The translations under genes were made by a program, and so were the position numbers. From Pyropia yezoensis (taxonomy: Eukaryota; Rhodophyta; Bangiophyceae; Bangiales; Bangiaceae), in assembly GCA_009829735.1 (NCBI GenBank), contig CM020618.1, forward strand, positions 36,618,894 through 36,682,893: a stretch of DNA of 64,000 bases, given 5' to 3'. This document shows positions 42,195 through 53,265 of the stretch, one piece after another (positions within the stretch are counted from its first letter, which is position 1; every line of letters begins with the position of its first letter). The notes below the pieces were generated by a model, which ran no database searches, was not told the origin of the DNA, and worked only from the letters and a program-made list of their open reading frames with translations.

Positions 42195-45100
42195 TCAGTC
42201 TAGCTTTGTCTTGCCTTGCCGACTGGCGTGTTTGTTTCTTGTGCGTTTGCATTGAAAGTGGAGGGCAGTCTTTGCCCATCGTGTTGACACCGAGTCGTGG
42301 TGTGATGTCGGATTCAAGAGTGTGTACTCGCAGCAAAGCCGTTTGGCCTTTGTAAACCAGGCGGCGTGCTCCCAGCGGGGAGTGACCAAGAGTGTGTCCA
42401 TTGGATTAACTTGCAGGTCTGTGACCACTTGGTCGAGGGTGTGCACTAGGGGTATTCTCAGGCGTGTGCCTTTTGAGTGAGGTTGCTCAGTGGTGGTGAC
42501 GCCTGTACCTGCGTGGTATACCAAGGGACCGTACCGCCGGGTGAGCTCCGGTAGCTGCCTGTGTTGGCCCCAAATGGGGAAGGTAAAGTTACGACTTGCC
42601 GATGGCAATGTTGCCTTCATGTCGTAGACAAGGATGCACTCCGTAATGGAGCGGTCTGCGTTGTCCCATTGGACAATAGCCTGTATCACTTCCCATGGGT
42701 CGACGTAGACCGCCATGATGGTGGGGTCCCATGACTTAGTAGTCACAGTCTTGATGTCCGCAACACTTGTCGCGAGATTTACTCGAGCCGATGTCTTTGT
42801 GGTTTTTCGCCACGTGTATCCAGGTATTTCTACCTTTTTGGAACGCAGGTGTCTTATCACCAAGTTACGTGGCAAGTTTTCCACCGGTTCCCAGGTGTCA
42901 TCCTTAGGGGTATAATCATACCATCGGACTTCGAATTCGTAAGAATCCCCGCACCGTCGATGGGACATGAGCTTGTCGATGACGTATTCGTCGTGGATGG
43001 TTGGCTCCGGCCGTGGTTTGTCAAACCCATCGAGAAGTGGATGTGGAGTGGACTCGTCACAGTCGTCCGGGCGCGGTGCCGCTGTGGCGTGGTCGCTGTT
43101 GATGCGCTTCTCGATGCCATCGACGTCGATGACGAACGTAGACTCGTCAGCGTCGACGACGATGAATGGCCCTACGGCCTTGCTCTGCAGCTTGTTGGCT
43201 CGTTGGTGGTTTGTCGTGTAGACATAGTCGCCGATCTTAATCTTGCGATTACGTTCCCCAATGTGGCCGTCGAAGTTACGCTTGTAACGTTGCTGAGTTT
43301 TGGCGAGGGCCTTGACGACGGCCGGGATCTGCAACCGCAGTCGGGCCATGAACTCGCGCTTCCTCGCGAGCGGCGAGCCGTCGTTGAGGGTTCCTCGTTG
43401 GGCTACCGACGTGCCGGGTGGCAGGTTACGTACCGATAGGTTCGGGATGTGTCGTTGAATGACAAGTTCGAAGGGTGCTAGTCCAGTGGACCGGTGTGGT
43501 TGGCTGTTGTAAGCCATTGTGAGGACAGGCAGCAGCTCGTCCCAGCGTTTGGGGTCCTCGGTCACGTAGTGACGTAGTTGCGTCGCAATGGTACGATTGT
43601 ACCGCTCGACTTGACCGTTGGTCTGAGGATGGTACGCGGTGGTGCGTACCGTCGCCACTCCGAGCACCTTCATCACGGCAACGAAAAAGTTCGACATGAA
43701 CTGGGGTCCTTGGTCGGACAAGATCTTGTCCGGTGGGCCATAGCAGGCTATCCAAGGTTCAATAACAGCGGAGGAGACGGAGATGGCCGTGATCGTCTTG
43801 AGTGCTATGCACTTAGTTAGCTTTGCAAAGCGGTCGGTAATGACAAAGATGAACCGGTTGCCGCTTTTGCTTGCCGGCAAGGGACCGAGGATGTCAATTG
43901 ACAATTGCGTCAGCGGTTCCGACGCAGGGAACAAGGTCAGCGGCGTCGTGTGCTTACGAAAAGCCAGGCGGTTCTGGGCACAAGTGGTGCAGTTGGTAAT
44001 GGTGTTGTGGATATCCGATATCTTGGATGGCCAGTAGAACTTTGTTCTCATTGTGAAGTACATCTTGTTCATGCCCGGGTGGGCGGCCGAGGTGGCCATG
44101 AGTTGGAGCTTCAAGATGACATCTTGTTGCGCCTTGGGGATGACCAGTTGGTCTCCTTACGCAGTCTTGCGACGTAGCGCGTTGTTGTCATCGAGGTAGA
44201 ATGACTTGTGGCCTCCGTTTGCGACACTGTCGATGATCGACTTGCAGAAATCATCCGATTGTTGTTTGTCAATGACTTCGTAGAAGTCAAGGGGCTCGGG
44301 ATCCGTTGTGCCCGCGTACCTGTCCGTTTGGACGCCGTGTGCTGTCTGGGCCACCGCTAGACATGGAATGTCATCGTTGATCGTGTCGCTCATCGCGTTG
44401 TTGTCCGCGCGAGAGAGGAAGCCTGGGAGGTGGTGACTGGCACCTGGCTTGTACTTTAGTTCGAAGTCAAACTCAGCGAGGCGCATACGCCATCTCATCA
44501 AGCGACCGCTAGAGTCAGCGGTGCTGTATATCCAGCTCAAACTTTGATGGTCCGATCGGATGATGAAGTGTTGTCCTTCGAGAAAGTGCCTCAACTTGAG
44601 GACGGCCCACACTATGCCAAGGCATTCTCTCTCCGTTGTGGAGTAGTTGAGCTCTGCCGTGTTGAGGGCGCGGCTCCAGTAGCCTAGTGGCTGTGCCTTG
44701 ACATCATCGTCCGCTTGGAGCAATGTGCAGCCGAGTTGGTAAGCACTTGCGTCGACGTCGAGCGTCAGCTCGCGACCTGCCTTAGGTAAGGCTAAGATTG
44801 GTGGGTGCACTAAGGCGTCGCGCAAGTCTTCAAAGGCTGCCGTCTCCTCTGTGGAGGGCGGTCGCAGGTCCGGTGGGACGTCCTTCTTTGTCAACGCGTT
44901 GAGCGGTCTTGCTCTCTTGGTAAAGTCTACTACGAATCGTCGATAGACGTTGCACATGCCGAGAAAACTTTTGAGTTGAGTCTTGGTCTTGGGGAACGTC
45001 GCTTGACAAAGGGCGTCGGTAATCTTGTGAAGAACGTGGAGCTTACCAGGCGTTATGCTGTGGCCGAGGTACTCCCTCTCGTTGGAAAACCACTTGCACT

Positions 45101-46631
45101 TCTCAAGATTGAGAGTCACGCCAGCCTCCTGTAGTCGGGTAAGGACCTTGTCCACATCATGGATGTGTTGTTTGGCGTTTGCCGAGAATATGATAACGTC
45201 GTCTAAATAGACGAGGCAGACCTGCCACTTGAGTCCGAAGACGATAATATCCAGGGCACGTTGGAACGTCGCCGGGGCATTGGTCAATCCAAATGGCATA
45301 GTTGTCCAGTCGAAGATGCCATAGTGCGTGGTGAACGCCGTCTTTTCTTGGTCCTCTTGCCGCAATGGAACTTGCCAGTACCCAGCGGTACAGTCGAGAG
45401 ATGTGAAGACCTTGGCGTCTCCAAGGGAGTCGAGACAGTCCTCCATGCGCGGGAGGGGGTACGCGTCCTTCTTGGTGATGCTGTTGAGCCGTCGATAATC
45501 GACGCAGAATCGGGCCTTCCCATTTTTCTTGGGGACGATGACGACCGGACTGGCCCAGTCACTGTGATTTGGTTTAGTAACCTTGAGCTTCAACATCTGG
45601 TTGATTTGATCGACAATAATCGCACGTTTGAACGCGCCGGTCCGGTAGGGTTGGGCCCTTATAGGGGCAACCCCAGGTGAAGTGACGATGGCGTTCTCTG
45701 TAGCGTGGATGACCCCGAGGGTCCCGTCCCACATCTTGCCATGCTTGGCCAACATCGACTTGATTTGCGCATGCAAATGTTGGGGTGCCCCGTCGAGGTT
45801 GATGTCATCAAGAGACGGTTTGGGTTGCTCGGTCTCCGGGTCGGATGACCCCTTATCCTCCGTCGGGGCGGCGAGGACTTGCCCAAGGTGGGGCTCGGCA
45901 AACGCGAGGACGCACCCCTTTCGCAGGATGGCCGTGTCTGGCCCGAAGTTGCACACCTTAACCAGGAATGGTTCGTCAGGCTTGACGGTGGCCAGTCCGC
46001 GGGCGACTGCCATGGTCTTGTGTCGGCACAATCGTGCGTTTGGTTGGAGAGTAACCAGTCCCGGAGTGTCACAAGTGACCATGATCCATTCCTCGGTCTT
46101 GCCCTTGAGGCGTGTTTGCTTACAAGCACGGACCTTAGTCGACCCCCCGGTCCATTGAGGTTCCATAACATTGTTGTACTGGATGCCCAAGATGGGAGAG
46201 TGAGCCGTCGAACGATCGTTCGAGGATTGCCAAACGATACGTTTGAGTCGGGGCCAGATTGACTCCACGTGCTTGTCCGTAAACTCGGTCCCGAGTATGC
46301 ACTTGACCGACAGGTTGTGGGTAACGTAAAAACGTTCAAAGGCCTGAACCTCCCCGGTATCGATAAACAAGTGGATGGCTTGTAGAGCCTCGATCGTTTG
46401 CCCGTTGGCATCAACAATGTGCGGTGCACTGGTTAACGTGTCGGCGTAATCGCGCCAATGTGGCGGTAGGACGTCCGGCCGGATAAGGTTGACGCCAGCT
46501 CCGGTGTCAACGATGGGTCTCATACTGCGCGTATTCGCGAGCTCCGTGCCTATACCGGCGGCGATCTCATAGTGTCGGTCAGCCTTGCTCAGTATCTTGG
46601 TGACCTTAGGTCTAGCTTGTCGGGCAGGCAA
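42195..46631 (-). pseudogene. pol: pol region of element B (PR-RT-RH-INT-chromodomain plus C-terminal extension)
   Basis: Domains in order: aspartic protease ('MRPIVDTGAGVNLIRPDVLP'); reverse transcriptase ('FCVDYRRLNSITKKDAYPLP', 'VYLDDVIIFS'); RNase H ('LTLDVDASAYQLGCTLLQ', 'FIIRSDHQSLSW'); integrase zinc finger ('HPGMNKMYF', 'CTTCAQNRL') and core ('LSIDILGPLP', 'LSDQGPQFMS', 'YHPQTNGQVERYN'); chromodomain ('VIDKLMSHRRCGDSYEFEVR'). Beyond the chromodomain there are about 180 more residues with no recognised motif. About one break. It is placed with the chromoviruses and would supply all enzymes for transposition. Confidence 0.92.
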
Positions 46632-46666
46632 GGATGCGTCGGGGAGACTGCCCGTCGGTCCTCGAC

Positions 46667-48502
46667 TTACTCGTTTTTTGAGTTGGCCTTGCCGTCGCCG
46701 GTGTCGACGCGTCCGACGTCATCGTCCTCCGAGTCCGGCAGGACTTCGTTCTTGACGATCGCGTTGATCTGCTTGCGGACCGAGTCGTCGATGAGTGCCA
46801 TCACTCGCGCCTGACGTCGTTCACGACGGGGCTTAGGGCATTGAGAGGCAAAGTGCCCGCGCTCGTTACAGTTGTAACAGATGTCGTTAGCTCGCGGGTT
46901 TGGCGTTCCCGTGCGGACAGCCTTAACGGGGTCGAATGGTCGATCGACCGTGCGCGCTTGGGGCCCCGGGGTAGAGTTAACTTGACTAACCTTGATCATG
47001 GCAGGCCGGCTGGCCTTGATGGACTGCCGCAGGCGAGTGGCGCCCTCCCAAAATCCTTGGGCAGCTGCCACTGTGTCCGCCAATGGGCGATCGGGGAATT
47101 GACTTTCCAGGACGCGGACGTTTGGCTTGATGAGGTCTGAAAGACCGTTGATGAAGACGTCCTTTACGTCTTGAGCGGAGAACAGGCCGCAGAGGCGATC
47201 GCACGCCGCCTCCACGCGGGAGGCAAACACGCGCGGGACCTCCGCGTCCACTTGAGTCATCGTAATGATGTCGTGATAGGCTGTTGCCAGGCCGGCGTAA
47301 GTTGCGTACTTCATGAGAAGCCAGTTGACTCCTTCACCATAGGTGGTGAGCTCGTAGTGCTTGCCACTAACAATCGTGTTGGCCGCGCTGGCGAATTCGC
47401 GCTTGGCGGCTGCCGCCAGCCGGAAGGCGATCAAGGGGAACGCCCGGCCGTGGGTCAGCCCTGCCGCGTCGCAAGCTCTGCGAAAGGTGGTGAGGAAGGT
47501 GAAGACACCGAGGGGGTCGCCACCGTTAAAGGTCTTTTGACCTTGGAACGCGCCGTCAAGGCGCTTGTTCATCTTGCTCGCGTCCTTCACCATGGATGGC
47601 GTGTACTTGGTGCTCCGTCGGAGCAGGAAGTAGGTCCGGTAATCCAGGAGTGACTTGAAGCGGCTGTTGCCGGGTCGAATGACCAACTTTCGGTCACCCA
47701 AATCCGTGAGTCCAGCGGCGGGCGCCGGTCGGCGCCGGTGACGACGCGCACGTCGACGGTGTGCGTCCGAGCTGTTCGTAACGGACTCACTGCTCGATGA
47801 GCTTGGGCTTGACGGCGGGGAAGGGTCCCAACGACCGTCATCAGTTCCGTCCGAAGACGAGGAAGACGAGGACGAGGAAATGTCGGATGACATCCCGTCC
47901 TCAGCGGATGATGCGCCTCCCTCCCGTGCGTTCGAACGCTTAGTCGAGGCCTTGACCTTCAGGTCTTCGACTTGGCGCTCTAACACGCGGATCCGACGGT
48001 TCTTCATCTGAAGATTGCCAATAGGCAGGCTGGCGTGGGACGCCCCTGGAGCAGGTCCCCGGGCCATCTTGCCCACCGACTGTCGGTTCGACAACGTCCG
48101 TTGACGAAACGCCTCATTTTAGGTTGGCTTTCTCAGCTCCTCAAGAGTGGTCACCAGCTTGGTGTTGGACTTCTCCAACTCCATGTTGGCGGCCTCTTGG
48201 GCCTCAAGACGGGCATGAAGTGCCTCCATCACCGCCTTCAAGCTTTCCAACTTGGAGGTAGTGACATCCTCCGAGTCAGGGTTGGGGGGGGTAGCATCGG
48301 GTGCCGGACGGCGGCTTGTTCCGCTCCCTCCGCCTGGTGGCGTGTAACCCGAAGGCAGGGCAATCCCCTTACCCTTCGAGCGCCGAGCGCCATCAGGGGC
48401 TCCCGAAGCCATATCGCAACCCGGCGCACTCGCGTCGGCGCGCCCTGCGTCGCCGACCAAAAGGACCTCGTGGCTCGACGCCCGGCGTCGTCCAACCTTC
48501 AC
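46667..48502 (-). pseudogene. gag: gag region of element B
   Basis: It begins with a coiled-coil segment ('LESLKAVMEALHARLEAQEA') and continues through a second short coil ('RIRVLERQVEDLKVKAS'), a Ser/Asp-rich acidic linker, a capsid-like domain ('GVFTFLTTFRRACDAAGLTH', 'YGEGVNWLLMKYATYAG') and a classical CCHC zinc knuckle ('CYNCNERGHFASQC') followed by a basic tail. Gag would assemble the particle and bind RNA. The coil at the front may be a separate small reading frame; I group it with gag because of its position. Confidence 0.85.
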
Positions 48503-48612
48503 CTATCGGTGATGTCGCCCGGCAACACCCAATCAAGCGATCGTCAACACAACTGCCACAAGGCACCAAGGAACACGTACGAGTGTACGGCAGCGCCGCA
48601 CACGAGCAGTAT

Positions 48613-48626
48613 CCCCTGCTGCTCCA
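48613..48626 (-). promoter_or_regulatory. Primer-binding site of element B
   Basis: TGGAGCAGCAGGGG on minus, four bases from the LTR end. It shares 14 bases with the site of families A, D and F; the three outermost bases differ. Confidence 0.75.
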
Positions 48627-48630
48627 CGAA

Positions 48631-49037
48631 TGTGGAATCTGTGTTACCCAATAAAAGGATATGGGACCGACCGGCGCCCGGAAGGCAAAGAGGAACCTAT
48701 TACCGTAAAGGCAAAGAAGACAGACCTTTAGCTCTAGGACGTTCGATGGGGAGCAAGCCGGCCAGACGGCAGCGGCGAGCCCCCACGTCGCCTATACCGG
48801 GCGAAACAACTATGCCGGTCGAGCGACCGAGCGAAGGCCGGACGGCCGATCGCTACAAGCATAGCAAACAATATAAAAGATCCCTCCAAAGCAAGGACAG
48901 ATAAACAATGCAAAACAAAAGTAGGCCCCCAAAGGGCGAGCCACAAGCGGACCCAGACCAAAAAGACTGGGACCACCAGTCAAGGGGCTACTTGCCTGTA
49001 AATACCGGAAATCGGTACGGTGGGCGGATATGCTACA
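48631..49037 (-). repeat. 5' LTR of element B
   Basis: 407 bp, on plus TGTGGAATC...ATGCTACA; pairs with 38872-39279. Confidence 0.95.
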
Positions 49038-49042
49038 CTTAC
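49038..49042. repeat. Target-site duplication of element B, right copy
   Basis: CTTAC, matching 38867-38871. Five-base duplications are usual for Ty3/gypsy integrases. Confidence 0.92.
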
Positions 49043-49680
49043 CAAGACCACCGAACACATACCCAAGAGAACTGAAGTCAACAACCTCATGGCCATAAGC
49101 CAAAGTGATCAAGACCTTGCCACCCTAGACCAGGAGTACAACGCGGACCCCGAGTTTGCCGACCTAGTCAAAGACCCGGTATCTTTCTACCGGCTTCACA
49201 TGAGGTTGTTGAAGCAAGGTGACCGTACGCGCATCCCCGTGGGTACTCTACGCCAATGACTACTCCATGACTACCACAACATCCCAAGCCAAGGGCACAT
49301 GGGAGGCAAGAAAACCTCGAGCGCTATTGCTTCCAAATACAACTGGACGACGATGCGGAAGGACATCCAATGATACGTACAATCATGTGATTTGTGCCAG
49401 CGGAACAAGGCTGGCACCCACTCACCTCTGGGTCACCTCAAGCCGCTAGATCCACGGAACCAACGATGGGCAAGTGTCTTCACGGACTTCATCACCCCTC
49501 TTCCACTGACCCAAGAGGCCACAATGTCATTTTCGTCATTGTAGACAGACTGTCGAAGATTGTTCGACAAGCACCAATGAAGCCCGACTGTACTGCACCA
49601 GTCGTAGCGCAACTCTACCACGATCACGTCTACGGTAATCACGGTCTACCATCCGACGTCGTCTGCGACCGAGACCGTAT
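49038..49680 (+). pseudogene. pol: Element C pol: integrase zinc finger and first part of core
   Basis: The translation shows a linker ('DLATLDQEYNADPEFADLVK'), an H-H-C-C zinc-finger remnant around 'LLHDYHNIPSQGHMG' and 'CDLCQRNKAG', and the start of the integrase core ('GHNVIFVIVDRLSKIV', 'YGNHGLPSDVVCDRD'). It ends at the duplication next to the solo LTR. Confidence 0.82.
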
Positions 49681-50251
49681 TGTGGTATAAAACTTGATCC
49701 TTTCAGACACGTGTCAGTATCCCTCAGGGAAAAGGGACAGGTAACACAGAAAGGGGAACTACGAAAGTGGTATGCCTGTTGCCTCACCTGCCTGCTCGCA
49801 CAGCGAACAGATACGCACGGTAGTGCACGCGGGGAAGAGAAAAGCAAACGCGCAGTTGTCTTTTTCCTGAGGGCGCGGGCCAGAGCGCCTCGCTGTCCCT
49901 CTTAACGCGCATCTGGGGGAGCCTCGGCACGTTGGCCAGGTAGCCCCCCCCATACCCCCGAGTGGCCCCGACCCGAGTCTAACCTCGTCAGGTCGGGGGC
50001 CACTATCACTACTAATTCAATTCCCACTCACTCATCTTACGCTCAAATTCACTCAAATCAAGTTTCTCACAAGTATGCAAAAACCCATCAGAAATCCCTC
50101 TCTCTTGTGTGGATAGCGTAGTCCACCGCATCCCAGTGTCGGGCACAGGCCACGGCCGCCAACCATCACCACACAACAGGAGAGTTCTGGCACCTGGTGC
50201 CCTCTGGTCGCAATCCCGGGTCGGCGCCAAGTCGGGGCCAGGGATGCTACA
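49681..50251 (-). repeat. Solo LTR, 571 bp, with target-site duplication
   Basis: Ends on plus TGTGGTATAAAAC...GATGCTACA; both sides carry CGTAT (49676-49680 and 50252-50256). There is no internal region, so this is the usual product of recombination between two LTRs of one element. The ends resemble those of family B (TGTGG...CTACA), but the body does not. Orientation (minus) is inferred from this resemblance. It contains a GC-rich hairpin (49962-50003). It interrupts the integrase core of element C. Confidence 0.9.
49962..50003. repeat. Inverted repeat within the solo LTR
   Basis: GTGGCCCCGACC and GGTCGGGGGCCAC flank a 17-base loop; 12-13 pairs with one bulge. It could fold in the LTR transcript. 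Confidence 0.72.
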
Positions 50252-50970
50252 CGTATCTTCATTTCCAATTTCTGGCAGTTGCTCACCAATATTCTCAAGG
50301 TCAAGATCCAGGCATCTTCTGCCTATCATCCCCAGACGGACGGACAAGCCGAGATCATGAACAAGAAGATTGAAGAAATCCTGCGAAACTTCGCGAACCA
50401 TCACCAGGGCGATTGGGGTCTTTTCCTTGTCGCTGCAGAAGTAGCCTACAACCTGTCACTCAATGCGGTCACGACGTTCTCCCCGTTCTTCCGTCAGTAC
50501 GGGATTGAACCAAGGACAGTACCTGTGGACATCCTCAACAGCATGGAATCGAAACTACCAGCAGTCTCAGATTGGCTCAGCAGTCTGTAAGAAGCTCAGG
50601 AGACTGCCATTACCGCCATCAAGAAGGCCAATAAGACTCGCTCGGCGTACGCGAACCGCCGACGCCGACCATGTACGATTGCGGTCGACGATCTCGTGCT
50701 TCTGAGCACCAAGAACCTTATGTCGGACACCATCCAAGGCGCTCGCAAGTTGGTGCTCAAGTTTTCGGGACCATACCGAGTTCCTGAAAGCATCAACGAT
50801 GTATCGTTCCGTCTGGATCTTCCGCAAGCAGTCTTTTATCAAAAGGTGCACAACGCCTTTTACGCCAGTCTACTGAAGCCGTACAGCGCTGGTCCGTAAG
50901 GTCGACTTGCTCCCGCTCCACCTCCGGCAGCATTTCCGGACGTCTCGGTAAACTACGAAGTAGACTCCAT
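50252..50970 (+). pseudogene. pol: Element C pol: rest of integrase and start of chromodomain
   Basis: It continues the integrase core ('ASSAYHPQTDGQAEIMNKKI', 'WGLFLVAAEVAYNLSLNAVT') and gives the C-terminal domain ('ARKLVLKFSGPYRVPESIND', 'VFYQKVHNAFYASLLKPY'). It breaks off in what looks like the first residues of a chromodomain ('VNYEVDSI') at about 50970. Confidence 0.83.
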
Positions 50971-51181
50971 TATACGGTCACCGCAGAGGAGCCATCGCCG
51001 GCTTTGTCAACATGCAGCGCAGCAGGCGTTGGTGCCGGCACCTGATGAACGCCAGAGGAGGCATCCAACACGGGTGGCTGTATGGCAAGGCCAGCCGGCA
51101 ACATAGCGGCCTCCTCATCCTCGTCGGCGGTCTCAATGACCGCGGCTGCCGCCTGTTGTGCCGCAGTCAGCTGGACCACGG

Positions 51182-51829
51182 CTAGCAATTGGGAATCCTA
51201 GGCGAAACGAGGAGCACTTGAAAAAAATGTGGTCTCTCTGCTCCAGGAGGTAGCAGGGGGCCCGCCCCGCGAACAGTTGCCGCGCGAGGTGCAGACTGCA
51301 ACCGCGACAGAACTAAACAGTCAGAGTCGCACACAGGCAGAGGCCCATCAATCAAGGAGCCCCCGTCGTGATCGGCTCTTAGCGTTGGTAGAAGAGAATC
51401 AAGAGCGGCTCCAGCAGAGCCGGCGAGGATCGAGGGCGCCAGCGCCTGCATGCACGTCCCGCTTTCCGCGAAACGATACACCATGCCGAGCACATGGGCC
51501 GCGGGGCTGTCGCACACCGTGTCGTCTTTATGAATGGGCATCCAAAACGGCCTTCCACTTTTGTCGAAGCCAGAGACATGCACGTGCCAGCTGAGGTTGT
51601 TGTTGTCCGTCGAGAACGTCTCGATGCAGGATAAGATCCTCTTCACAAGTTCCAGCTTGACAGAGCCAACGCGGCACTCACCAAGGGCCTCAACAACGTG
51701 CGACACGTGGCCAGGGCAGCCTTGCTCACTGAATCGGACAACATCGCGTATGCGCAATTCGAGGCCGTCCCTGCTACAGTGCGCCTGCAACAGCACACAG
51801 CCACCGACGCACCAGCGAACCGTCGCCAA
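51182..51829 (-). CDS. Unassigned ORF, possibly an exon
   Basis: This 215-codon minus-strand frame has a balanced, protein-like composition ('RDVVRFSEQGCPGHVSHVVE', 'LVKRILSCIETFSTDNNNLS', 'WHVHVSGFDKSGRPFWMPIH') that differs from the Arg/Pro-rich frames nearby. It has no ATG at its start. A second protein-like frame continues downstream at 50970-51188 ('AVVQLTAAQQAAAAVIETAD', acidic, Ala-rich). This points to an exon of a spliced gene or a damaged gene. No family recognised. Confidence 0.35.
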   Translation of the reverse strand: MATVRWCVGGCVLLQAHCSRDGLELRIRDVVRFSEQGCPGHVSHVVEALGECRVGSVKLELVKRILSCIETFSTDNNNLSWHVHVSGFDKSGRPFWMPIHKDDTVCDSPAAHVLGMVYRFAESGTCMQALAPSILAGSAGAALDSLLPTLRADHDGGSLIDGPLPVCDSDCLVLSRLQSAPRAATVRGAGPLLPPGAERPHFFQVLLVSPRIPNC

Positions 51830-53164
51830 GTGAGCACGCTGCCGCTGCCGCCTCCACCGCTGTCACAGTGACCGCCCATGCCAAAGCGCACCGCTGCTGA
51901 ACAGCGGCAGCTACAAGGGCGCGGGAGCCGCGATCGAGTCACAAATCGGCAACAGCCACGCCGAGGGGGCTGCGACCAGCCACGCACGAGGCCCGAGAAG
52001 GACGAGGGTGCTCCAGCGACGACCACCAGCTGGTGCCCCGTCGTCGACAGGCGGCACAACGGTGCCGCGTGGAAATTGACGCGCCGGCCAGCCACAGTGC
52101 GTCATCCACGTACGGAACCGAACGCCAACATACGGCAAGGCGCGTGGCACGCGCGCCCAAAAATCGGGCGCACCGCTGTCGCGCGCGCGCGCCATCAATA
52201 AAACGGGAGCAGGTCATCACGGTCCACCATATTCTCACGAGCAGAACCGTCACTGCCCCTGGTGCCCCGATTTATCTGACTGCAACACCATGATCTCCTA
52301 CGGGTGATCGGCATCTAGCGTGAAATGCTGGGCCAGGAGACCTCTGTAAACAATGTTCGAATCCTGCCCGCATTCTCCGTGCGATTCTGCACATGCCGCC
52401 CGATCCTGCAGGCGCGAGGGGGCCCAATCCATGCTGCCCAAGCGTGCCCGGAGAGCGGTGCAATGGGCACATCTGATTGGCCATGGCATCGACAAGGACG
52501 AGAACTGGCACGGTCGTGCCGTGCCGGGGGTCGAATGCCGGCTGGAATTGGGCCGATCGCTGCCCGTACGCGCAGGTGGCTCAACCGTGCCGCAACATGC
52601 GAGGTATTCCTGGACCAAACATATCACAAACGCCAAGTGCGGAGTCGGAAGTGCTGTGCTGTGCTAAAAAGTCGAGTGACCTCGTTCGTACTGCCGCATA
52701 ATGCATCGCATTTGTTGGTCATCGGAGCCAAATTGAGCACCTCGTGCCATACTTAACCTCCGTTCGATGTGTCTGTGTGTCGGTATGAGAGCCCTATCCG
52801 CGACACGTGGTTCTCTTGGTCTTTAGACAAGCAGCTTGGACGGGTGATCTGAAAGCCCCCCCCCTGGGAAACGTCGGTGAGAGGGTACTAGCAGATTCTA
52901 TTTCCTTGCCCCCTCTAAGACTAAGTTATGCATGCGCGTCCCAGTCACGCCCCGTCCTCGGGCGCGTGCGTGTGCGCGGCACGAGCCCGCTGTCCGTCGG
53001 ACACTAATTAACGACCATGGGCTTTTTTTCTCAGGAAATCTTTATCTGTTCTCTACGTGAAGCACACCGTTGGACTCCTAAGCGTCTCACGAGCTCGGGG
53101 GTATAAATTTTCACACAGTGCAGCTTTTTTTCTCCGTGAGCGGCCGTTGCCGTTTTGAGGGGGT
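51830..53164. other. Spacer without a recognised gene
   Basis: Short frames only, up to 143 codons, overlapping on both strands and without domain features. The last 200 bp (52990-53164) are AT-richer with T runs and lie just outside the left terminal repeat of the DNA transposon. Confidence 0.4.
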
Positions 53165-53182
53165 ACCCCAAATAGCAACCAT
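53165..53182 (+). repeat. Left terminal inverted repeat of the pogo-like element
   Basis: ACCCCAAATAGCAACCAT; the inverse of 55680-55697 with one mismatch. Confidence 0.82.
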
Positions 53183-53265
53183 CGCGGTTTCTCAGGAGAT
53201 ATGCTGATCCAGCCACTGTCGGTCAAGTATTTGGAGGCCGGACTTGATTCGCGTCCTATCTGTCA

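Larger units (their letters stand above)
38872..49037 (-). mobile_element. Ty3/gypsy element B, complete insertion of 10.2 kb
   Basis: LTRs at 48631-49037 (5') and 38872-39279 (3'), primer-binding site, gag, pol with chromodomain, an antisense ORF and a tandem repeat; perfect CTTAC target-site duplications. The two LTRs differ by about eight substitutions and one single-base length change in 408 bp (about 2%, by eye), so the insertion is recent. It lies inside element C. Most of the coding region is open, with about two or three breaks. LTR sequence and gag differ fully from family A. Confidence 0.95.
38269..50970 (+). mobile_element. Ty3/gypsy element C, truncated, carrying two later insertions
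   Basis: Plus-strand pieces of one pol gene lie at 38275-38871, 49038-49680 and 50252-50970, in the expected order RNase H, integrase zinc finger/core, integrase C-terminus and first residues of a chromodomain. The gaps are element B (38872-49037) and a solo LTR (49681-50251), both bounded by 5-bp target-site duplications. No LTR of C itself was found, and both its ends are missing. Broken, with several breaks besides the two insertions. Confidence 0.85.
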
